Source: Eumeta japonica (Eukaryota > Arthropoda > Insecta > Lepidoptera > Psychidae). Taken from it: a DNA stretch of 64,000 nt. Positions 1 through 10,470 of the stretch are shown here, in pieces. The position numbers were made by a program, and so were the translations under genes. Position 1 is the stretch's first letter, and each line of letters begins with the position of its first letter. Location: contig BGZK01000074.1 of NCBI GenBank assembly GCA_005406025.1, forward strand, positions 434,001-498,000. Reading direction: 5' to 3'. A model generated the notes under the pieces. The model was not told the DNA's origin. It ran no database searches and saw only the letters and a program-made list of their open reading frames with translations.

Positions 1-1664
1 TAGTTGGCGTTAAATTAATCAAAATAACTTTTGTTTTTTGAAAAATTGTATACATCAACGGAAACTGATTCGTTATAACAACTAGTTAATTTGTAATTGA
101 ACTAACAATGTAGGTACTATTTTAAGTCTAACAAGTATGTACATTGTATCTATCGTTACCTGCTTTCTTGCATGATTTGATCAGTTTTACTTAAAGTAGT
201 ATTTGATTTATCTAATGCCTGTTAATTACATCTACTACTCTAACATTTATCATTTAAAAAACAACAAAGATAAAATGATAACCTTCAACACTTAGTATCA
301 TTAGATTAACTATAAATTAAATGTTAAATTCTACTGAGAGTAATTGTATAAAACGATTTTCATATTAATGGAGATAAATAATCAATCTATCAATTGAAAT
401 AAATGACTACCCTTCCCACCTCACCTCAAAGGGGGGCGTGGGTGTGGGAGGCGAATCCAACTGAACAAATCTAGCACAGATATGTTTCTCAATAGTTGCA
501 TTAATAGTTGTTTGTGTGCCGCTTGAGTTAAAATCGGTTTATTTCGTTCATGACTTTTGTTTATTCATTTAGTACCTATTTGTAGTAGTTGCGAAAAGTC
601 AGGCGTAGTTGCATCGGCGAATGAAATAACTGTGGTATTGCTGGTTGATGTTGATATTAAAAACCAAGTGTGCGTGTACCAAAAGTGTAAGGAACCAAAG
701 AACGAACCAAAGGCAGCACAGAAGGTTGTTAGTTTCTACAATTCATTGCAGATGTATTCATTATCGTCGATAATTTCAAATTCAATATCGCCGATATCTT
801 GTAATATAAATATTTTAATATTAACAAAAAAATTATGTAAAGTTGTACTGTTGTAAAGTTTAAAAATTAATAAACAAGCTTTTCCTTACAATTAATTTTT
901 TTTTTTATTTTATATAAATTTGTCACATATGTCAATTACGACAAATAATGATATTTATTTTTAGGATTCAATTTTTGACAAGAAATTTGATTTTTTAAAT
1001 GCAATATGTTCTGTAAATTATAAGCTGTGATAATTTGAACATAAATTTTAGATTTCTATAATTGCTGATAGATATAACATAGCCCAGTACACGGCCGTGC
1101 TAATTACGATCGAGATTGGTTGCGGACGGAGCAGAATGTCATGCTGGCACTCATTTTCAAAGTGAATAAAATATGTTAGGCCTGTATTAAAAAACCGTAT
1201 TCAACTTCGAGATCGCGATTGAGTTAGCACAGGAGGAGCTTTCTTAATTAATATGTCGTACTTCAGTTTACTCTTAAATGTGGGTTATATCAACCATCAA
1301 TCACGCGTTACAGGTGATTAAGAGTGAATTTTAGGACAACCCATCATCATCAATTAACTCATGGACATTCTCAGAGTTGAGTGCTATTTATTAATGCGGA
1401 ACTTAGTAAATTAAACAAAATGTTGCATAAAGCCTCTTCACCATTTCCTTTTAAACTGACTTTTAATAAAAAGCCATTTTAAAAATTTGGTTTGCGTTCC
1501 ACGTCATCTTTTTGACCGTTTTTCAGACCTAACAACTAGAGAACGTGAAACATAAAGCTAATTTTGAACGTGACTTTTTGTTAAAAGTTACTTTACAAGG
1601 AGATGGTGAGAAAGGCACTTAGTAGATCTGAACAATAATAACTTAATTGTCATTATGATGTTAC
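1..1664. other. AT-rich intergenic DNA, nothing recognised
   Basis: No reading frame here resembles a protein I know, and there are no long inverted or tandem repeats. The only local oddity is a short G/C run near 425-455. I read it as non-coding spacer. Confidence 0.6.
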
Positions 1665-1975
1665 CAATTACTATCAAACAAGTTTCATAGATGATTCAAA
1701 TAAATGAATTAAATCATAATAAACATTATATGGTTCAAATCTAACAAGTACCAAATTAAATTTATTAAACTGAATCAATTACTATAAGCATCTCTATGTT
1801 GGTACTGATCATGACCTTAATTGAATTTATTGAAGTGAATTAGTAGTTATTATAATAATTTTCTTGTTGGTATTGTCTAGGTATTAATTGAGTTTGTTAA
1901 GATAAATTAGTCAGTATAGCCATTTTTCACATTAATACTGAATAAGATCTAAATTGCTTTAGTTTAATAATAATA
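1665..1975. repeat. Degenerate tandem repeat, unit about 65-70 bp
   Basis: Blocks of the form 'ggtaytg...attaattgaatttattaa...gaattagt' recur near 1745, 1800, 1868 and 1935. Each has a T-rich spacer and the spacing is about 65-70 bp. The copies are strongly diverged, so this is an old array. I cannot assign it to a named satellite. Confidence 0.4.
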
Positions 1976-2389
1976 AGAGCAGTACAGCTGTCTAGTTCAT
2001 TGAATAATGATAATCAATCAAAATCATCTTATTTGAAGTACCTAAGATTTTGTTAGACTCGTATGGTATCAAGATACTTGAACACAGGAATTACAATTTT
2101 GTTAGAAGCAACATTTTTTTATAGTGCGGACATTCTTCACTGTTTGCGGCCCACCTTATTCCAGGGTCTCGCTGATCTCGAATCAAGTGCATTGAGACCC
2201 ACACGGTCTTTCGACTTTCAGGCACTTGTACCAGACCAACCTACGAAAATCCAAAAAGGAACGTTTTCGATTAATATAGATGTTTTTGCATATGTTAGGA
2301 TTGGTCTAAAATTTTTGAAAGATAATCATAATTTATCCTGTGTGGCGAATATTTTTTTACTATTATTGCTGTATTAATTATTCTTTTAT

Positions 2390-3010
2390 CTCAGACTGAG
2401 GAACTGGGACTCGACGCCTCCCCGCCGACGGCCGACGCACGCCGGAAGCTGTCGCGAGTACCTCACGTACTCTCACCGACTGCGGCAACGTGAGCTCCCG
2501 CTCGTCATAAATCGGCGCCGTCACCTTCGCCAACTTCCGAACCGAAGAATCGAACCAGAACACTTTCACGTCCACGTCGTGCAGCCATGCCCACCTCACC
2601 CGCGGGGTCTGGCGGACATCTCTGATCGTTTACTTTATCGATTAGAACTCTATTCCGCAAAATTATATATTTTAAAGTTAAACAGGGTTTTCACACTCAC
2701 GGTGACGGTGACGTGGCCTCTTATTCGAAAACGTCCGATGTGTATTTTGCTACTTCCTAAAACGGCACCCCCAACCGTTGACACCTCATTCGCGCCGGCT
2801 TATATGCGCGTGCGTCTAATTCTTAAGAATTACAAATCGCTCGACATACATCGTACGTGACCGGACCCGCTTGCATGGAGCCCGAAATCGCCGGAATTCG
2901 GACATGCGATGTAATGTATGCATCGTAGGCCGTGACTGGACACGGTCGACGGGTAAAATCCCTAAAGTCGACGTCGGACGGCCACGTCCGTTGTGGTTTT
3001 TATTAGAAAT
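2390..3010. other. GC-rich relic with one open frame on the minus strand, unidentified
   Basis: Base composition rises sharply compared with both sides. On the minus strand a frame stays open from about 2600 down to a stop at 2378 and reads RWAWLHDVDVKVFWFDSS followed by a basic tail. It has no ATG. The sequence at 2600 on that strand, CGG|GTGAGG, also resembles a splice donor. It could be an old exon, a retroelement remnant or a CpG-rich regulatory patch; I cannot choose between these. Confidence 0.2.
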
Positions 3011-3239
3011 TGACGACATATTTTAATCGGAACCAAAGTTATTTTAATATACAGAGTGTATAATCGTATATACAGGTCACGTCTCCGATTGCTTTCCGCG
3101 TAGACGTGTCCACGTATGGTAAAGTAGTACTAAGATCCTTCACGAAATATATTTTTCTAATATAACAACTATTGTGAATTATGTCGACCACACAATGAAC
3201 TCAAAATAATTTTTTTTTAGAAATTTTGTCTATTTTATT

Positions 3240-3440
3240 AATACGAAACTTTTGTTTGTTTATCTGTGTGTATGCACGCGATAAACTAAAAATCTACTGA
3301 ACTGATTACGGTGAAAATTTTGTAAGTCATCAGCCTCATTGCAGAATCTAATTTGAGATATAATTTATGGCGCTTTGTTACTTAGAAATTAGACAGAAAA
3401 AAAATCCAGAAAGATAACTTATATCCTGAAGACGGCCATG
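3240..3440 (+). repeat. Degenerate lepidopteran interspersed repeat copy
   Basis: The segment starts with 'cttttgtttgtttatctgtgtg' and continues with 'aaaatctactgaactgatta' and a 'gaatctaatttgagatataatttatgg' tail. This order (TTTGTCTGT-like start, 'AAACTACTGAACtGATT' block, '...TATAATTTAT' tail) matches an interspersed repeat I remember as very common in moth and butterfly genomes. A second copy lies at 36660-36860. The family name is not certain from sequence alone. Confidence 0.45.
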
Positions 3441-4415
3441 CATTACTTGTTATTGCAGGAAATGATGTTGAAAAATATAGAAGTTTAAAAACAGGAATTC
3501 ACATCTTAGCAATAATCTTTGGAATGAACACGAGAACCAAGAGCTGACATAGAATGATTTTCCTTTTGATCTGATGCGTCTCATAATAAGTAAAAATACG
3601 TCCATCACTGTCCTAATACCTATCAGTTTTCGAGTTTTATGTGCATAAAATATTGCTGGCGTCGCCATTGACCAAAAAATTTCAGTTACAGAACTGTTGT
3701 TTGCAGATATACATCAAATCGCTTCGTCATGGATTGCCATCAAGTTTTGAATGGACTCTGAGAAACCTACTTGTATTTACTAAAATTGATTTATCTATTT
3801 CCTTTTTTTAATTGTAGTTTTTATTTTTATTTTTCTTGAACTAATATAATGATAGCCGAGACAGGACTGTATTTTAAAACGTCACTTAGTAGGCGTAGGT
3901 ATTACAACAGAGTAAACATCATTAGTTCTAAGGTCAGTTTTGATTTTCCCCGCTGCTAAGAAAAACTGTATCAAATATTTTTTTTATACGTCTTGATTTC
4001 GTCTACTTATACTTTAATTGCGTCGAACGCATTTTTATATTTCATTTAGAAATATTTTTTTCAGTACGTTCCATAGTACATGTACATTAATCTGATGAGT
4101 TTTTTAAAGAATAAAATATACTGAAATAAATATTTTGTATAATCGATAGTTACGCAGAAATTATATATTACATTGTTGTAGTTTTGAAATTTTTAACTGA
4201 GTGTTAATTTTTTTTCCAAGTGACTACTATTGATGTTTTTACGTCACCTTAAAAAAAATGCAACTTTTAGATGTGATTGTTGTCTGCTTGAAGGGTATAC
4301 CCTAAACGGCTCGTTGGGCAGGTTATCAGCTAAACAGTGTCAGACTTCCGGTATTTATAAAGCTGTTCTTTTTTCAATTTTCACATCACTAATCTAGATG
4401 CCTTCAAACTCTGAC
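3441..4415. other. AT-rich spacer, nothing recognised
   Basis: No supported coding frame or repeat structure. The minus-strand frame at 3450-3668 is short, lacks any recognisable motif and is probably chance. Confidence 0.5.
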
Positions 4416-4423
4416 CATCGAAT

Positions 4424-4591
4424 CAGGGCCGGATCTACCATATGGCTTTTTGGGCTTCAGCCCAGGGCCCCGTGGATTCAAGGGGCCTCCGGCTAAGTCA
4501 AGTCAGTCAAAAAGAGATGATAATGCGAAAAAATAGGTGGGCCCCTTAGTAGTATTAGCCCAGGGCCCCCTTAACTCACGGTCCGGTCCTG
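4424..4591. mobile_element. hAT-type MITE with 8-bp target duplication
   Basis: This is a 168-bp element. Its ends are imperfect inverted repeats: CAGGGCCGGATC at the left and, read on the other strand, CAGGACCGGACC at the right. It is bracketed by a perfect 8-bp direct repeat, CATCGAAT, at 4416-4423 and 4592-4599. An 8-bp duplication with CAG...CTG termini is the hallmark of the hAT superfamily. The interior has GGGCCCC runs and no coding capacity, so any mobility must have come from a transposase encoded elsewhere. Confidence 0.85.
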
Positions 4592-4599
4592 CATCGAAT

Positions 4600-5209
4600 G
4601 ATCATGAAGAATTAACTATTTAGATAGTATCGCCAGGTGGTCAATTAAAAAGCTTTCTGATAGCTCCATAGCCGCACTTTAAATGAAACGGAAACAAATA
4701 AATGATGAGGTATTTAGCTAGAAGAACAATATATCCACTAATAATTTATATCATTTTTTGAGAACATAACGAATTATTAATAAATACTAACTAAAGATTT
4801 GGTCAAAAAAAAAGATTGACCATTTGATCTTGAATAATTGTGAAATTATTCCGACTCTTCATTAAGCCAATGAGGCCCAGTCGGCGATCGAAATAAAATT
4901 CGCGCGCAAATAAAACCGCATGGCATCGCGGTTCAATTTGTGTCAAATCACAGATTTTTTCGATGCGTATTTTAAATTGCCGGTGCGCCTACTACCCTAA
5001 GATCCGATGTATCCAGAATGGTGAGAAAAAAAAAGCGCGGTGAAAAATCGCAGTGCAGACAGGGCCTACCTCCAGAGTTATCGCAATGTGTTGTCTCGTC
5101 GCAGCCCTCGATGTGGAAATTGAAAATAAATTAACCATACACATAACGCCATAGAATATCCGGAAAATGTTTTTTCAGATAATACAGTTAACATAACTTA
5201 ACGAGAGCA
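4600..5209. other. Spacer, nothing recognised
   Basis: AT-rich sequence with no supported frame. The G+C content begins to rise at about 4860, towards the CpG island that follows. Confidence 0.5.
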
Positions 5210-5710
5210 TACCGTTATCTGTTTGCTGCAACAGAGTGTGACACTACGAGTGCACCGCGCCGCGCGGTCGGGGCGCTCGGCGCCGTCACAGCCGGAGGTA
5301 ATCCCCCGCAGGTGGAAACTACGGCCGGAGGAGACATCCGCCGGTGTGACGGTTGCAATATTTTACGCAAGTTTTCCGCGGAAGTTCGGATCAACGTAAA
5401 CGGCCGCGCCTGGGCCGCGACGGGCGTGCACGAGGAAGGGGCTCGGGGGAGGGGAGCGATCGGCGCGGGCGCAGGTTGTGGTTTTACCTGGCGGCGGCGC
5501 ACGCGGCCGGGTCAAGGCGCGTGCCGTCCGAAGAGGTCACGGCCGCTCGACACCCGCACCCTCCCGCCGCGGAAAAGAGCAGGCCGGTAGGTTGCAAACG
5601 CCTGCAATCGGATTTCCCATTCGACTTGAACGGGTTTGTGAGCGACGCGAACGCAGCGTATTCGCATTAGAAAGCTCTAGACGCTCTCAACTTTTTGGGC
5701 TTGCGTGAGG
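5210..5710. promoter_or_regulatory. CpG-rich island, possible promoter or 5' exon
   Basis: About 500 bp of dense CG dinucleotides sit in otherwise AT-rich DNA. Overlapping open frames exist on both strands (for example 5215-5502 minus and 5312-5590 plus), but these are expected in GC-rich DNA and none resembles a known protein. A donor-like GGAG|GTAATC occurs at about 5296-5305 on the + strand. It could be the first, non-coding exon or promoter of a gene outside the window. No TATA box was identified. Confidence 0.3.
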
Positions 5711-7328
5711 TCAAAGCGACGCAACTGACCGTCTTGTACATTCTCAATATATATTCATATTTCACAATTAGTGCTCTTGCTCTATAAAACCTTTAAATTT
5801 TCTATTACACCCAATGAAATATGTCTATGTGGACGCGACCGTCATACATAACTATTCCACCAGAGTTCACTTATATTCAATATATCAAAACATTTTTACA
5901 AAGAATTAAAAAAATTAACATTAGTTGAAAAATAATAAACGTTAATTATTATTTCTTGTGTGATGAATTAAAAATGCTTATTAATTTAAGAAAAAATTAA
6001 AGTAAAATATGCCCTACCGAAGGGTGTACAGCGGTAGGACATATCTTAATTTAATTGCGATGTGAAACAGTTAATTCCTAAGGGTATCAAATTTACATTG
6101 AAAACTATTTTTCATTAAGTTCTCCAATATCGTTCGGTTAAATATTATTCGTTGCGATAGCGTATTAACAAATACTGCCTATAATTTAATTAATCGGGTT
6201 AATCGTATCAAAATTCAGATTGGTCAAGACAATACAAATATCAATTCGCTCAAAATCAACGATCCGAATTCGTTGCGGTCTCAAATGTTTGATTGGAATA
6301 ACGAATTGTTTTTTCAGTGTATAAATAACACTGTCAAACAATATACTGAGGTACTACGATCGACCAGAATAACCGAAGACGTAGCACAGCGACGCCCCAA
6401 GCGATGCCGGCAGCGGCGTCGTGGGCGACAGTGGTCTACTGCCATTATCACACCATAACTCTGATGCCCAACGGAGCGATTACAGCGTACCCTTGTGACC
6501 GAAAGGGTCATAAACATGTCTTTAATGTTGAATTTGAGCTAATAATAGTTTATGCGTTATGAAGAATAATGCAGTGTTATTGACATGTACACATAATATG
6601 TATACCTTTACCTGTTTACGCCTAAAAATATATATGTTCGTTTTTTCTATAGAAGTATAAAGAATAATGTCGATCTTTATTTTTTCATTTTTAGTGTCTT
6701 AGGAAATCATAGCAAATTCAATATTTAAAACGAATTAAGAAAATATATATTGAGTAAGTTAAGGAAGTTAACAAGCTTTGATACTAAACGATGTGATAAT
6801 TACGAATATATGTCGGTATAAAAAAAAAGTTATTATTGTGGGTTTTTAGTTATAGAATTTCCTATACGGTAGGATTTACCAATGACGGTTGGCGAAAGTT
6901 ACAATTACGATATTACGAAACATTTTGGAAACAAAACATATCAGGAAATATCGTAAATATACTTTTTAAAAACGGCAATGATACGAGAGTACTTTGTACG
7001 GGTACCCTGACTTAAAATTAGTCGAAATGAAATAAAGTCGATGAAAATAGACTTAATTAGCTAGAACTGCTCAAAAAAGGCGACCGAATGGAGTGATTCG
7101 AATGAGATTCGTGCAAAGGGCGCACGTCGCTTTGTCCCGCCGCTCGCATATTATTATGTCGATTGGATGTTGCCGGAAGTCCAAAATAGACCACTATTCG
7201 CAATTTAGATTCGATAATGGGCAAGTTTCGGGTTTTAAATTGTAATTATTAAACTTCTCTAAACAAATATGTACAGAAAGATCCTCCTTCTGCAGCCGTT
7301 AAACAGAAAAACATTATTTACTATAGGA
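5711..7328. other. AT-rich spacer with a short hairpin
   Basis: No coding content is supported. The only structure noted is a hairpin at 6007-6044. Its arms are ATATGCCCTACCG and CGGTAGGACATAT (one mismatch) around a 12-base loop. It is not followed by a T tract and is not interpretable as a terminator in a eukaryote. Confidence 0.4.
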
Positions 7329-7425
7329 TTTATATGGGGTAAACGAGCGTGCGGGCAATCGGAAAGTAGATGATCACCGCCTCCCGTCGACACCCGCAAT
7401 CCCAGAGGGGTCGCTTTTCTGGACA
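7329..7425 (+). repeat. Truncated SINE-like interspersed repeat
   Basis: The segment reads 'atatggggtaaacgagcgtg' and 'gggcaatcggaaagtagatgatcaccgcc', then 'cacccgcaatcccagagggg' and 'tcgc'. This matches, from memory, a repeat found in many lepidopteran genomes, with the characteristic order 'tgaacgagcgggcgg...gatggtaagtgatcaccgccgcc...acacccgcaatgccagaggggtcgc'. The right part of the usual repeat is missing, so this is a fragment. Confidence 0.5.
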
Positions 7426-9587
7426 ACTTTACGTAAACTTATTACATAATTTATTTCAAAGCGTGGTGTAACGCGAAGCGACAGGCACGGACGGGCCGCC
7501 AATGACGATGAGTCAACGACGAGTGACCCACAATCAAGTCATTAGCGTGTAGGATGAAACAGGTTGCTTATGAATTGTAATCTGTATTATGCTGCGACGT
7601 GAAATGTATACAACCTACTTAGGGAGAATAAATAATAGGTACTTTACCTATGTAATGCAGAACTGACCTTACTGCACAGTTTTCATTTGGACAGTGTTTC
7701 ATTGCCTCGTTATAAATATGCAAAGAAAATTGAATAATTATTGATAGTGTGAAATAATAAACTTTTTTATTGATAACTGATGGCAAAATTTATATAAAAA
7801 ATTGTTTATGTAATTAATAATAATATGTAATGGCCTTGACTATAAAAGTATTACTTATAGTGAAGTGTACAAAAATTTGAAGTTTATATACTTACATTAT
7901 AGTCGGAGAGCTCATGTGGCGCGTTTAATGAGGTGTTTGATATACGTTGAAATTTTAACAGCATGTTAATTATTTACATATAAATCTACAAATAAATAAA
8001 AGACAGTTTTCCCGAGGTTAAATAATTGGCAAACATAAAAATAAAAATTGTTTGGACTAGAGGTGGACTGCGGTTAGTAACGAGCGCAGCAGAGAACGAC
8101 TATCACCGGTTATAGCCTTACTCGTTATTCGGGCTCTCATTGGCTATTGATCACATGATCTTATACCGCTGTACCGGCTACACGTTATTTACGAAGATCT
8201 TGAAGCATAACTATAATATATATATATATATATAATATGATTACTATATATTACATAGTGCCTGGTGTCCCTATGGAGGCCAGGTAAACAATCATATTCC
8301 TACTCATCTGGTCGATCGGTACTTGTATACGAAGTTTTATTATGTATCAAACACTTCATGAAACATGCGGCACGATCTGTTGGGCTATTAGCACTTTACC
8401 GCCACAAAAATTTAAATTTCAATAGAACTAAAATAATGACATATGATTCATTTTTTTAATCACCAATCTCTTGTATTTTCTGAGAGAAGGATTGGGATCT
8501 GAAACGGAATCGGTATTCGATAAATTTTCCCTGTGCGCCGGCGCACGAGTAATCACAATAGACCAGATTATTCGTTATGAAAAACAATCTGCCCACTTAT
8601 CATCGAGTCCATAGAGGAATCGGAAATAACTTGAATTATAATAATAACGCTAAAGAAATATTGAGAAATATCCCATCGATTGGCAGCCCCGAGAAATCAG
8701 TATTTCTGTATTAGATTCTTTATCTACAAATTTTAGAAAAAATAAAACGATACGATAGAGAAACAGTAATAGTTTAAAAGCTAGAATACAATATAATACA
8801 GCTTTAAAGGATTGAAAGTCGTCTGTAGAAGATATTAGAAAAAAAATTGGTTAAGGATCCTTATGGAATCCATAACAAAATAAGTTTCAATTGTTGTTGG
8901 AATTTTTGCCTATTCGAGTATTTGTACACGCATCACGTGAAAACGGTTGAGTGTACTCGGACGTCACGAACGGGTCAAGAGAATTTCAGGCCAGAGCATA
9001 GGCTATTGAAATTATTGATTTCATAAGGTATAGGGGGCGAAGGGGGGTTTGAACATTGTATGAGAGTTCTTGAATCTTTAAAGGTATGACAATGAGTAAA
9101 CATATACTAGATCGAAAATTTATTGAACGAAAAGTTCGAAGAAAAGAAAAAATAAAGGACACACGAATTAATTTTTTCGGCAAAACGCCAATGACGAATG
9201 TGAAATCTTTATATTAAATTGAACGAAATGAGCTATATTAAGTCATACGACTAAGGCGATTTGAATTCTAGTATTATATTAAAGCGTATAATCGGAACAA
9301 AATCGTTATCAACAACTTGTTGATTATTTTGTAACAAGTCTCTCGATCTAGAAGCGGATCTAGGCCGCAATTAACGACGCGCGACGTAAATGTTTTTTAT
9401 TGAAATATTGGTAAAGTCTACTCTATAAATAAATTATTTAAATCCCTTTACACGGGGCATGTACTTCGAATTCTTTTTAAAAAACTTCACAGTATCCCCA
9501 ATCATCGTAATAACAGGACATTACCTGAGAAACAGTACAGAGAAACTTCTAAACTCTTTTTTTCATCATAAATCAATCAAATTGCAT
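7426..9587. other. AT-rich spacer with a short TA microsatellite
   Basis: A TA dinucleotide run lies at about 8215-8236. No supported gene. The 8265-8459 plus-strand frame has no recognisable motif. Confidence 0.5.
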
Positions 9588-9590
9588 CAA

Positions 9591-9854
9591 TCACGGCATA
9601 GATATCTCATTGACGACCATCAATTGTTTTATGTAAGCTCGTCGGTTGCTGGTATTTACAATTTGTCCCTTCTTTATTATGCTACCGATCTTGCTGTACT
9701 GATCAAATACAGCTGAATCTAGTTTTAAGATTGACAGCAACTCGTTTATGTCTGGGGATTCTGTTGTGAGATACAATTTTACGGATTTAAACGGGTAACT
9801 CTGACAGAATGTATACAATATAATTAACCAGAATAAACAGAGTTTTCTTGACAA
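9591..9854 (-). other. Unrecognised open frame with hydrophobic N-terminus, no ATG
   Basis: The minus-strand frame reads SRKLCLFWLIILYTFCQSYP at its start, which looks like a signal peptide or membrane anchor. About 65 polar residues follow, ending NEISMP-stop. The frame does not begin with ATG: the codon at 9854 is TTG, and an in-frame stop lies just upstream. If real it would need an upstream exon, and the minus-strand 'cattag' just before it could serve as an acceptor. I recognise no family. It may be a chance frame. Confidence 0.15.
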
Positions 9855-10289
9855 AGCGGAATTAACAGACTAATGCTTACAAAATCTTAAAACTCTTGCT
9901 GGAAAAACAGAGAGTAAGTAGCTCTAGCTTATCGTCAAATCGAATGAATGTTCCATGACGTCAAATTGGCCCATTACAAAGAGAAGAATTATTACAAATA
10001 ATAATACCTACAAATAATGGAATATTCAACCTGTTGCATCAAAATATTCAGGGCATGGATAATTCGGAGCTGGAAGTTAAATTATTCATGGACGGCGCTA
10101 ACATAACATTGACTCTTTCATGAAATATTCATTCTATATATTTATTTCGTATATGTACATGCATTTATCCTTTTGCACACGACCAAACCATTTTCGACAC
10201 AACTTTTTTTATACTCTAGTCGTTACGCCAATCAGAACAAATAAAATAAGTTGCCCTTAATATTGAAGTTATTATAATGCCCTATTCGA

Positions 10290-10470
10290 CTATAACTTTT
10301 TTTTGAGATTCGCCTCCATTAGCGGTTCTAGATCCATTAATGGTCTGCCTGACAGAACTTCCTGGAACTGGCCTTCGCCGATCACGATGTCGCTCTCTGA
10401 CCGCCGCTCATCCATAACGCGGCCCGACCGCAGATGTTTTGTTTCTATCGATTGTTGTGTTTTTTTTTTC
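10290..10470 (-). other. Short open frame in a GC-rich patch, possible gag-like relic
   Basis: On the minus strand an uninterrupted frame reads KHLRSGRVMDERRSESDIVI and then GEGQFQEVLSGRPLMDLEPL, and stops at 10290. An internal ATG lies at 10415, which would give a 41-residue product. The amino-acid composition and the isolated GC-rich island in AT-rich DNA make this look like protein-coding sequence. The LRSGRV stretch is reminiscent of retroelement gag proteins, but the match is too short to assign. Either an orphan exon or a retroelement scrap. Confidence 0.2.

Noticed and set aside
5215..5708. Several overlapping Arg/Ala/Pro-rich frames on both strands
   Set aside because: GC-rich DNA lacks stop codons by composition; none of the frames has a recognisable domain or a preferred strand.
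6007..6044. Hairpin considered as a terminator or small RNA gene
   Set aside because: A single short stem with no T tract and no conservation evidence; kept only as a remark in the spacer entry.
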